DNA from: Altererythrobacter ishigakiensis
Lineage (GTDB): Bacteria > Pseudomonadota > Alphaproteobacteria > Sphingomonadales > Sphingomonadaceae
Length of the DNA stretch: 64,000 nucleotides
Assembly (NCBI RefSeq): GCF_001663155.1
Contig: NZ_CP015963.1
Location: forward strand, 2,008,001 to 2,072,000
Direction of reading: 5' to 3'
Part shown: piece after piece, positions 51,504 to 59,032 of the stretch
How positions within the stretch are numbered: position 1 is the stretch's first letter
How the letters are laid out: each line of letters opens with the position of its first letter
Position numbers and translations under genes: made by a program
The notes under the pieces: generated by a model
Told to the model about the DNA's origin: nothing
Database searches by the model: none
Seen by the model: the letters and a program-made list of their open reading frames with translations, nothing else

Positions 51504-53900
51504 TCAATGAGCCGTTGGTGTGCTTTCGGCTGAACCGGTTGTCGAAGCAGGCTGACTGGCCAGATCATCGGCTTCGCTCCACTCGATCTCTTCCAACTGC
51601 TCGACCAAAGCTTGCTCGAGCACCTGATCGACATGACTGACGGGGATGATTTCCAGACCTTCTTTCACATTGTCGGGAATTTCCGCCAGGTCCTTCACGT
51701 TCTCTTCGGGAATGAGGACGGTCTTGATCCCGCCGCGAAGCGCAGCAAGCAGTTTTTCCTTAAGCCCGCCAATCGCCAATACCCGGCCACGCAAAGTCAC
51801 CTCGCCAGTCATCGCGATATCTGGTCGCACTGCAATACCAGTCAACGCAGAGACAATGGACGTCACCATGCCAATACCTGCGCTCGGGCCATCCTTCGGA
51901 ACCGCGCCTTCAGGCAAATGGATATGGATGTTGCGCCGCTGGAAGATCGACGGACGAATGCCGTAAGCGGGCGCGCGCGCTTTCACAAAGCTGAATGCTG
52001 CCGCGATGCTTTCACTCATCACATCACCGAGCTTACCGGTGGATTTGATCTCACCCTTGCCTGGCGTCGTCACGCTCTCGATTGTCAAAAGCTCGCCACC
52101 CACTGATGTCCAAGCAAGACCAGTGACAGCACCAACCTGTGCCTCTTCCTCAGACACACCGTGCTTGAACTTACGCACACCTGCGAAATCGCCGAGATTG
52201 TCTGGCGTGATGGTAATGCTGCTCGCTTCTTTCTCGAGAATTTTGCGCAAACTCTTTCGAGCCAGACGCGCGATCTCTCGTTCCAGGGTCCGGACACCGG
52301 CTTCGCGGGTGTAATATCGGATCAGATCGCGCAGTCCGTCTTCCGTAAGCTCAAATTCCGCCTCTTTCAGGCCGTGCGCTTCGATCTGTTTGGGCAGGAG
52401 ATGACGCTTCGCGATCTCAACCTTCTCATCCTCCGTATAGCCCTCCAGACGGATGATCTCCATCCGGTCCAGCAGTGGCTGAGGCAGGTTAAGGCTGTTG
52501 GCTGTCGTGACGAACATGATATCCGACAGATCGAGGTCCAGCTCCAAATAGTGATCCTGAAACTTGCTGTTTTGTTCTGGATCGAGCACTTCGAGCAGGG
52601 CCGATGCGGGGTCGCCGCGGAAATCCTGTCCCAGCTTGTCGATCTCATCCAAAAGGAAAAGTGGATTCGAACTTTCTGCTTTCTTCAGGTTGTTGACGAT
52701 CTTGCCCGGCATAGAACCAATGTAAGTGCGGCGGTGGCCGCGAATCTCGGCTTCATCGCGCACGCCGCCCAATGACTGTCGCACAAACTTGCGCCCGGTC
52801 GCCTTGGCGATTGATTTGCCAAGCGATGTCTTGCCCACACCTGGTGGGCCAACGAGACAAAGGATCGGTCCCTTCAATCTGTTCGTCCTCGCCTGTACGG
52901 CAAGGTATTCGATGATGCGGTCCTTTACCTTTTCCAGACCGTAGTGATCAGCATCGAGGATCTCCTGCGCCTTAGAGATATCTTTCTTCAGGCGGCTCTT
53001 CTTACCCCATGGCAGGCCTAGCAAGATATCAAGATAATTGCGGATGACCGTTGCCTCCGCGCTCATCGGCTGCATGCTTTTAAGCTTCTTGAGCTCTGCT
53101 TTAGCCTTGGTTTTGGCTTCCTTGGAAAGCTTGGTCTTCTCGATCTTTTCGGTGAGCTCGGCGATCTCGTCACCATCTTCGCCGTCTTCACCGCCCAGTT
53201 CGCTCTGGATCGCCTTCAACTGCTCATTAAGATAATATTCGCGCTGGGTTTTCTCCATCTGGCGCTTCACTCGGCCGCGGATCTTGCGCTCGACTTGAAG
53301 TACAGACAGCTCGCCTTCCATGAACGACATGACCATCTCGAGGCGCTTTAACGGATCGATCTCTGACAGCAAAGACTGCTTGTCGGAAACCTTCGCACCG
53401 ATTGCGCCAGCGATATTGTCTGCCAGCTCGCTCGCATCCTCGAACTCGCCCAATTCTTCACCGGCGTCGTCGCCCAGCTTCTTGTTCAGCTTGGCATATT
53501 CACCGAATTGCTCTGCCACCTGCCGCATGAGTGCGGTGACTTCGCTGCCGGACAAGGATTCGCTTTCGACTAGCGCAACCTGCGCCATTACGTAGCCATC
53601 GCGGGCCTTGAGCTGTTCCAGCTTTGCACGAGACTTGCCTTCAACAAGCACGCGAACCGTCCCGTCGGGCAGCTTCAACAGTTGCAGGACCTGCGCAACA
53701 ACTCCCATGTCATAAAGATCGTCAGCTTCGGGATCATCGCAACCTGGCTCAAGTTGAGCGAGCAGGAAGATATCCTTGCTAGCCTCCATCGCGGCTTCGA
53801 GCGCGGCGACGGATTTGTCGCGACCGACAAACAAGGGCACGACCATGCCGGGAAAGACAACGATGTCGCGCAAAGGGAGGAGAGGGTAATTCTGTGTCAT
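51504..53900 (-). CDS. lon: ATP-dependent protease Lon
   Basis: A 798-residue LonA: N-terminal substrate domain from PLLPLRDIVVFPGM, a coiled coil, AAA+ module with GPPGVGKTSLGKS (Walker A) and FLLDEIDKLG (Walker B), and the C-terminal peptidase with catalytic Ser in PKDGPSAGIGM and Lys in GLKEKLLAA. It degrades misfolded and regulatory proteins. Starts at ATG 53900 (MTQNYPLLPL); an upstream frame to 54002 is spurious. Confidence 0.98.
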   Translation of the reverse strand: MTQNYPLLPLRDIVVFPGMVVPLFVGRDKSVAALEAAMEASKDIFLLAQLEPGCDDPEADDLYDMGVVAQVLQLLKLPDGTVRVLVEGKSRAKLEQLKARDGYVMAQVALVESESLSGSEVTALMRQVAEQFGEYAKLNKKLGDDAGEELGEFEDASELADNIAGAIGAKVSDKQSLLSEIDPLKRLEMVMSFMEGELSVLQVERKIRGRVKRQMEKTQREYYLNEQLKAIQSELGGEDGEDGDEIAELTEKIEKTKLSKEAKTKAKAELKKLKSMQPMSAEATVIRNYLDILLGLPWGKKSRLKKDISKAQEILDADHYGLEKVKDRIIEYLAVQARTNRLKGPILCLVGPPGVGKTSLGKSIAKATGRKFVRQSLGGVRDEAEIRGHRRTYIGSMPGKIVNNLKKAESSNPLFLLDEIDKLGQDFRGDPASALLEVLDPEQNSKFQDHYLELDLDLSDIMFVTTANSLNLPQPLLDRMEIIRLEGYTEDEKVEIAKRHLLPKQIEAHGLKEAEFELTEDGLRDLIRYYTREAGVRTLEREIARLARKSLRKILEKEASSITITPDNLGDFAGVRKFKHGVSEEEAQVGAVTGLAWTSVGGELLTIESVTTPGKGEIKSTGKLGDVMSESIAAAFSFVKARAPAYGIRPSIFQRRNIHIHLPEGAVPKDGPSAGIGMVTSIVSALTGIAVRPDIAMTGEVTLRGRVLAIGGLKEKLLAALRGGIKTVLIPEENVKDLAEIPDNVKEGLEIIPVSHVDQVLEQALVEQLEEIEWSEADDLASQPASTTGSAESTPTAH

Positions 53901-54026
53901 ACAATCCTGTGGAACGCCATTTGGGCGCACCTTTGATCTGGAATATGGGAAGCGCCCGGCAAGCTCGCAATGGGTAACGCGGCATCTCTTGTGGATGCGC
54001 ACATCGAGCTGTGGATCAGTTGGCGT

Positions 54027-54836
54027 TTAGTTTGATAGTTTGAGCATTGGCGGACGTGCACCGCCGAATTGCTCTAGAATGCGTTCTATGAACTCGCGTC
54101 CCACAGCGGTCTTTTTTTCATCGACCGAAACGAAGACCTTGCCGCGCTTGATCTGCCGGTCATAATATTCGGCCATCACGCCATCGACGTCATGATCAGT
54201 CAACATCTTCGCCACGGCCCCACCGGTCGCACCGATAATGCCTGAAATGGACGCGACGGAGGAGATAGCCGAACCCGCGATCGCGCCGGCAGCTGCCAAA
54301 GGACCGACACCGGGGACAAACAGAAACGCAACGCCTAAGAGCGCACCCGCGACGCCGCCGCCGGCGACCGCGCCAGTAATGCTCAAAGTGTCATGTCCCT
54401 CCGGCCAGTTCGCCTCAGGATCACCAAAATGGCTGGCGCGGCATAAGAGTGAGATCGCGCTGGGTGAGATTCCTTCATCGTGAAGGGCTGCGATCGCTGT
54501 TTCGGCCTTATCGCGTCCATCAAAGATAGCGGTCACTACATGCTCTGTCGCTGCGCGTTCCTTTGCGACCGCCTCTCGAAATGCCGAGGCGAAGCGTTCG
54601 CGTTCCGCATCACTTCTGAAAATCACCCGAAGTCCTGAGCTTTCATGGAGCTTCTGAACGCTTGGTGAGGCAGCTGGCTGAAACAAGGTGCGCAGAAGCA
54701 TATCGGTGGTTGTCGGGCGCAACACCTGGTCAGTCCCGCGATTAATCCATTCGACCGATCGCGGGCGCGGATGATCTTCGGCGAGATAATTCACCGCGAC
54801 CAATTCCTCTGCTTTGATCACATATGCAGGCTGCAA
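54027..54836 (-). CDS. Predicted general-stress-type protein with glycine zipper, unknown
   Basis: A 269-residue protein: an N-terminal alpha/beta region, then HVVTAIFDGRDKAETAIAALHDEGISPSAISLL, similar to the general stress protein 17M-like fold, a Gly/Ala zipper hydrophobic segment (residues about 155-210) that could enter membranes, and a C-terminal helix pair (EYYDRQIKRGKVFVSVDEKK). No ATG fits; TTG 54836 or GTG 54821 must be used. It lies upstream of lon on the same strand (126 bp). Confidence 0.7.
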   Translation of the reverse strand: MQPAYVIKAEELVAVNYLAEDHPRPRSVEWINRGTDQVLRPTTTDMLLRTLFQPAASPSVQKLHESSGLRVIFRSDAERERFASAFREAVAKERAATEHVVTAIFDGRDKAETAIAALHDEGISPSAISLLCRASHFGDPEANWPEGHDTLSITGAVAGGGVAGALLGVAFLFVPGVGPLAAAGAIAGSAISSVASISGIIGATGGAVAKMLTDHDVDGVMAEYYDRQIKRGKVFVSVDEKKTAVGREFIERILEQFGGARPPMLKLSN

Positions 54837-54917
54837 ATCGTGCTCTCTCGGCCTCGAAGTTCCTTAATCCCTGCGATATCTACCTATGAAAGCTTTCTGT
54901 ATGCTTAGTTTGGAGTA

Positions 54918-55712
54918 TTAATCCCGAAAGCTCGGGTCGATCCGGTCAAGTTTACGCAGCAGTGCCGGCCACGCAAGACCGTTTGCGATCATACCAATTC
55001 CCGCCGGGGGAGTTTGCGCTTTGACCTTTTCCGGAGTGCCTTGAGGCGGATTGTGCAAGCCATCCCGTCCGGCGCTGAGCATTTTTACCTGAGCGTCGCA
55101 GGCTCTCTCAATGAAATAGAGTCGCAGGAAGCACTCGCCAACAGTCTTGCCGATGGCCAATGTCCCATGATTGCGCAGGATCATTGTGTGCTTGTCACCC
55201 ATATCCTCGACCAAACGATCGCGTTCTTCCAGATCCGTCGCAATGCCTTCGTACTCATGATATGCGATGTCACTGCGCGCAATCATGCCAGTCTGCGTAT
55301 GCTCCATCAGACCATCGGCCATGGCGCTGACCGCTTGGCCTGCGGGCGTATGCAAGTGCATAACGGCATGTGCATCTTCACAATTCATGTGTAGCGCAGA
55401 GTGAATGGTAAATCCTGCGGGGTTCACTGGATGTGAAGTAGGTATAACCGGCTGACCTTCGACATCGATCTTGACGAGAGACGACGCAGTAATCTCTTCG
55501 AACATCATGTCGTATGGATTGATGAGGAAGTGATGCTCTGGCCCTGGCACACGCGCGGACAAGTGGGTGAAAATCAGGTCATCCCAGCCGTACAAAGCGA
55601 CCAAGCGATAAGCCGCTGCGAGATCGACCCGAACAGCCCATTCCTCGTCACTTACCTGTCCGCGAACATCGGCGTCGTTTCCTGCGCCAGCTTCGTTCAT
55701 CAAGGTTGCCAC
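54918..55712 (-). CDS. Class II aldolase/adducin family protein
   Basis: A 264-residue zinc-type aldolase-fold protein: AAAYRLVALYGWDDLIFTHLSARVPG near the start, the metal pair HLHTPAG and the third histidine in RNHGTLAIG. It starts at GTG 55712 behind GGGGAGAG (ATG 55700 is in frame). Bacterial members cleave or epimerise small sugar phosphates such as fuculose-1-phosphate; the substrate here is unknown and no sugar genes are nearby. Confidence 0.88.
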   Translation of the reverse strand: MATLMNEAGAGNDADVRGQVSDEEWAVRVDLAAAYRLVALYGWDDLIFTHLSARVPGPEHHFLINPYDMMFEEITASSLVKIDVEGQPVIPTSHPVNPAGFTIHSALHMNCEDAHAVMHLHTPAGQAVSAMADGLMEHTQTGMIARSDIAYHEYEGIATDLEERDRLVEDMGDKHTMILRNHGTLAIGKTVGECFLRLYFIERACDAQVKMLSAGRDGLHNPPQGTPEKVKAQTPPAGIGMIANGLAWPALLRKLDRIDPSFRD

Positions 55713-55802
55713 GATTTTCTCTCCCCAAATTCCGTTTCAATCCGCTACTAGCACGTTTCGCCTGCAGTCGGCAGCCGAATTTTTGCTAAGTGCCCTGTGG
55801 TG

Positions 55803-56144
55803 TCAACTCATCCCGGGAAGATTGAAACCGGGCGGCAACCCCATCCCACCCTGCATCTTCTTCATTTCCTCGTTGGAAACACGATCCGCCTTGTCGCGCG
55901 CATCATTGAAGGCAGCGGTGACGAGGTCCTCCACCATTTGCTTTTCTTCCGGTTTCATCAGACTTTCATCAATCATGACGCCCAGAATACGTCCCTTGGC
56001 ACTTGCGCGAACCTTTACCATGCCGCCACCCGACTGGCCTTCAACCTCGATCCCATCGAGTTTGGCCTGCATGTCATTCATCTGAGTCTGAATCGTTTCA
56101 GCGGCCTGCTGTGCCGCCTGTATCATCTCTTCCATTGATTTCAT
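55803..56144 (-). CDS. YbaB/EbfC nucleoid-associated protein
   Basis: A 113-residue dimeric DNA-binding protein: an amphipathic helix start (MEEMIQAAQQAAETIQTQM), VKVRASAKGRILGVMID in the core and LVTAAFNDARDKADRV at the end. It follows dnaX by 5 bp, the usual pairing; recR, which normally comes third, is replaced here by the aldolase gene. Confidence 0.95.
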   Translation of the reverse strand: MKSMEEMIQAAQQAAETIQTQMNDMQAKLDGIEVEGQSGGGMVKVRASAKGRILGVMIDESLMKPEEKQMVEDLVTAAFNDARDKADRVSNEEMKKMQGGMGLPPGFNLPGMS

Positions 56145-56149
56145 GGGGG

Positions 56150-57958
56150 TTACCTACTCCATTTACTGCCGCCCGTTTGGGCGACCTTACCCTGATCGCT
56201 GAGCAGTTCGGCATCGGGAAATGCCTCAAATGTCGCTTTGACCATGGGGTGCTCGCGAATTTCCTGTTCCTTGGCCAACTTGGTGGCTTCATCCTGCTCG
56301 CGCAAGGTGGGCGCGGCATCCCCCTCGCCGCGCTCTACCTGCCACCTGTCGCCGGTCACTCGGAATAAGCAATCGCGCAATTCAGCACCCGGGTCCTCGC
56401 CCAGCCCATCCTTTATGGAATAGATGAGCTTGTTGGGCACCAACTCTATCACGCGAATCCAGTCGCGCATGATTTGCGCGATTCTTAGCTGACCCGCATC
56501 GTCGACTTGCTGGACCAAGTCGCCCCAATCGATTCTCGCTGAGGCTGACGCGGGTGCAGAAGCTACCGATTCACCGCCCGATCCAGCCTTTGAGACATCA
56601 GGCGAGAACCCTTTTTCGGCCAGCTCTTCAAGCTTTTTAGACAGCTTGCCCGGATCCGGCATATCTGCGGCATGCATCACGCGGAGCAGCGCCATTTGGG
56701 CTGAAACAAGCGGATCGGGCGCCTGGCGCACTTCGTCATACCCTTTGAGCAGCAATTGCCATAAGCGATGCAACTGCGCCGGGGTCAGGCGCTTGGCGAA
56801 TTTACCAAGTGCCTCGCGTTCTTCAGCGGTCGGCACATCAGGTTCACCGCCAGAAACCTGCGCCAATGTTATCTTGTGCGTCAGGTCCATAAGCGCGCGC
56901 ATCAGCGCCAGTGGTTCGACACCCAGCGCGTATTGTTCTTCGATTGCTTTAAGCAGCGCCTTCGCATCACCTTCGAGCAAATGGCCGAGCAAGCGGCGCT
57001 GCGCGCCTTTATCCGCCAAGCCCAACATATCGCGAACCTTGGCTCCGGTAACCTGACCGCCGGTATCCATATCCGCATGGGCGATCGCCTGATCCAGGAT
57101 CGACAGCCCGTCGCGCACTGATCCTTCCGCTGCCGCAGCAATGATGTGGAGCGCTTCGTCTTCCGCGGTAACGCCTTCCTGTTCGCAGATCATTGCAAAA
57201 TGGCTCTGCAACAGCTCAGCAGGAATACGCCGCAGGTCAAAGCGCTGTGTCCGGCTCAGGACCGTTACAGGCAGCTTCTCGACCTCGGTCGTGGCAAACA
57301 GAAATTTCACATGTGCTGGTGGTTCTTCCAGCGTTTTCAGCAATGCATTGAACGCATTGCGGGTGAGCATGTGAACTTCGTCGATGATGTAAATCTTGTA
57401 ACGCGCCGAAACCGCCGCATAACGCACTTGCTCAATAATCTCACGGACATCGTCAACGCCGGTGTGCGATGCAGCATCCATCTCGATTACGTCGATATGG
57501 CGCCCTTCAGCGATTGCCGTACACGGCTCACACTGCCCGCAAGGATCGATGGTAGGTCCGCCTTGCCCGTCGGGGCCTACGCAATTCAATGCCTTGGCGA
57601 TCAGGCGCGCAGTCGAAGTCTTACCAACACCGCGCACCCCGGTCATCAGAAATGCATGCGCCAACCTGTCCCGCTCAATCGCGTTTCCAAGCGTGCGAAC
57701 CATCGCGTCTTGCCCGATCAGCTCGCTGAATGTCTGTGGACGGTACTTGCGCGCCAAGACGCGATAAGGCTGATTAACTGCAGTTGACACCGCAGCGGGC
57801 ACGGCAGGTTCTGCAGTCGGCTCTGGTGCCGGATCACTGTCGCCAAACATGGAGTTCTGACCAGCGGCCTCGAGCTCGGCGGCACTCGGCTCCTGCGCCT
57901 CCTCCTGCTCGTCCGTCTCCCAAGGCGGCGTGTCGGTATTTTCCGGTGAATCACCCAT
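56150..57958 (-). CDS. dnaX: DNA polymerase III subunits gamma and tau
   Basis: The clamp loader ATPase, 602 residues. The core reads YRPQTFSELIGQ, Walker A GVRGVGKTSTARL, the zinc site with CGQCEPC, IDEVHML (Walker B) and the sensor 1 region KFLFATTEVEK. Domains IV-V of tau follow, ending with the alpha-interaction part. An acidic low-complexity N-terminus (about 75 residues) precedes the core. I see no A AAA AAG slippery site, so only full-length tau may be made. Confidence 0.97.
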   Translation of the reverse strand: MGDSPENTDTPPWETDEQEEAQEPSAAELEAAGQNSMFGDSDPAPEPTAEPAVPAAVSTAVNQPYRVLARKYRPQTFSELIGQDAMVRTLGNAIERDRLAHAFLMTGVRGVGKTSTARLIAKALNCVGPDGQGGPTIDPCGQCEPCTAIAEGRHIDVIEMDAASHTGVDDVREIIEQVRYAAVSARYKIYIIDEVHMLTRNAFNALLKTLEEPPAHVKFLFATTEVEKLPVTVLSRTQRFDLRRIPAELLQSHFAMICEQEGVTAEDEALHIIAAAAEGSVRDGLSILDQAIAHADMDTGGQVTGAKVRDMLGLADKGAQRRLLGHLLEGDAKALLKAIEEQYALGVEPLALMRALMDLTHKITLAQVSGGEPDVPTAEEREALGKFAKRLTPAQLHRLWQLLLKGYDEVRQAPDPLVSAQMALLRVMHAADMPDPGKLSKKLEELAEKGFSPDVSKAGSGGESVASAPASASARIDWGDLVQQVDDAGQLRIAQIMRDWIRVIELVPNKLIYSIKDGLGEDPGAELRDCLFRVTGDRWQVERGEGDAAPTLREQDEATKLAKEQEIREHPMVKATFEAFPDAELLSDQGKVAQTGGSKWSR

Positions 57959-58046
57959 GCATTACTTGCTACGCGCTGACGAAGCGTTTGTCGAAGCTTC
58001 AGATTCAGAATACGTGTTTCAATCCACACAAGCGAGGGAGGCAGCG

Positions 58047-58535
58047 ATGAGTGTGATAGCCGGTCGGATGACAGCAAATTTCGAAGGACCGTTGGTGGTC
58101 TTCATAATCGGCATGCGGATCAATCAGTTCCGCAAGTTCAGCAAATGGGTGCCCGTGATGAAGGCGATGCGGCCGATGATTGAAGAACTTTCGCGCAATC
58201 CGGACAGCGGTTTTCTTGGAACCGAGTATAGCCTCTGCAGCCCTCGGCAAATCATGCTCACTCAATACTGGCGCGATTTTGACAGCCTTGAGCGATACGC
58301 ACGATCACGCGACGAGAAGCATTGGCCCGCGTGGGTGGCGTTCAACAAGGAAGTCGGAAACGATGGAACCGTGGGCATATTCCATGAAACATACGCCATT
58401 CAAGGTGGCGCCTATGAGAACGTCTACGGCAACATGCCCCCGTTCGGCCTCGGCAAGGTGGCCGGGCTGATACCTGCTACGGGATCACGCAATGAAGCGC
58501 GCGATCGGATGCGCGTGAGTGCTGGAGATAGTTGA
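58047..58535 (+). CDS. DUF4188 domain-containing protein
   Basis: A 162-residue protein matching DUF4188, a ferredoxin-like fold family annotated as putative monooxygenases: GRMTANFEGPLVVFIIGMRINQFRK near the start, then the LMTQYWRDFDSLERYARS-like segment (here MLTQYWRDF) and HWPAWVAFNKEVGNDGTVGIFHETY. GAGGGAGG precedes ATG 58047; the longer frame from 57930 overlaps dnaX and is not used. The stop lies 5 bp from the 3' end of the SRP RNA gene on the other strand. The substrate is unknown. Confidence 0.85.
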   Translation: MSVIAGRMTANFEGPLVVFIIGMRINQFRKFSKWVPVMKAMRPMIEELSRNPDSGFLGTEYSLCSPRQIMLTQYWRDFDSLERYARSRDEKHWPAWVAFNKEVGNDGTVGIFHETYAIQGGAYENVYGNMPPFGLGKVAGLIPATGSRNEARDRMRVSAGDS

Positions 58536-58540
58536 AAAAG

Positions 58541-58637
58541 GAGCCGGCCGACCCGCTGCCATCCACCTGGGCTGCTTCCTTCCGGACCTGACCCGGTGAG
58601 CGGACGCGAACGTCCGACCGACTCCCGGGCCGGCATA
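58541..58637 (-). ncRNA. ffs: Signal recognition particle RNA, small bacterial type
   Basis: On the minus strand the invariant tip GGGTCAGGTCCGGAAGGAAG-CAGCCC is complete (tetraloop GGAA and the Ffh-binding internal loops), and outer stems close by CGGCCGGCTCC with the 5' GCCGGCCCGGGAG part. This is the 4.5S-type RNA of the SRP that works with Ffh and the FtsY receptor at 19.4 kb. The ends are estimated from the pairing. Confidence 0.95.
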
Positions 58638-58738
58638 TGGCGGCGAATTGTGAAGATTTCAACAGGTGTTTGCTCTGATTGCTCTACCTGGTGGCTTAGC
58701 CCAAGGTTCGAACGGATGTTCGAACCATGCTGCGTAAA

Positions 58739-59017
58739 CTAGCGAAAGTTATCGGCGTAAGCTTGAAGCTTCAATAACTTCGCAGGGGTGGCGTGCACCC
58801 GCGCCACAATCCCATGCTTCTCGGCATAAGCCTTAGCAGCCTCTTTCGTCGGAAATTTGAGCGAGACTTGCGCCTGTGTATCACCGCTGCCCGTCCAGCC
58901 CATCAGCGGATCTGGTCGACGCGCCTCGGATTGCTCGAACTCAAGCACCCAAGTGTCGATCTTCGCCTTGCCTGACTGCATGGCACTCTTTGGCTGTTGG
59001 TAGATTCTCGCGCTCAT
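58739..59017 (-). CDS. ETC complex I subunit conserved region protein (NDUFS4-like)
   Basis: A 92-residue protein matching the NDUFS4/18-kDa accessory subunit of complex I: ARIYQQPKSAMQSGKAK, WVLEFEQSEARRPDPLMGWTGSGDT, LKFPTKEAAKAYAEKHG. Alphaproteobacteria encode it as a single gene apart from nuo. Starts at ATG 59017. Upstream on the same strand lies hrpB (stop at 59033), so the two may be co-transcribed. Confidence 0.92.
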   Translation of the reverse strand: MSARIYQQPKSAMQSGKAKIDTWVLEFEQSEARRPDPLMGWTGSGDTQAQVSLKFPTKEAAKAYAEKHGIVARVHATPAKLLKLQAYADNFR

Positions 59018-59032
59018 GGCGCGGCACATAAT

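Noticed and set aside
53941..53973. Possible promoter of lon on the minus strand (CATTG...CCCATATTC)
   Set aside because: The -35 and -10 spacing does not fit either the sigma-70 or the alphaproteobacterial heat-shock consensus well enough to list.
56631..56640. Candidate DnaX frameshift slippery sequence
   Set aside because: The heptamer is T AAA AAG and not A AAA AAG, so re-pairing in the -1 frame would meet a TAA; no stimulatory stem was evident.
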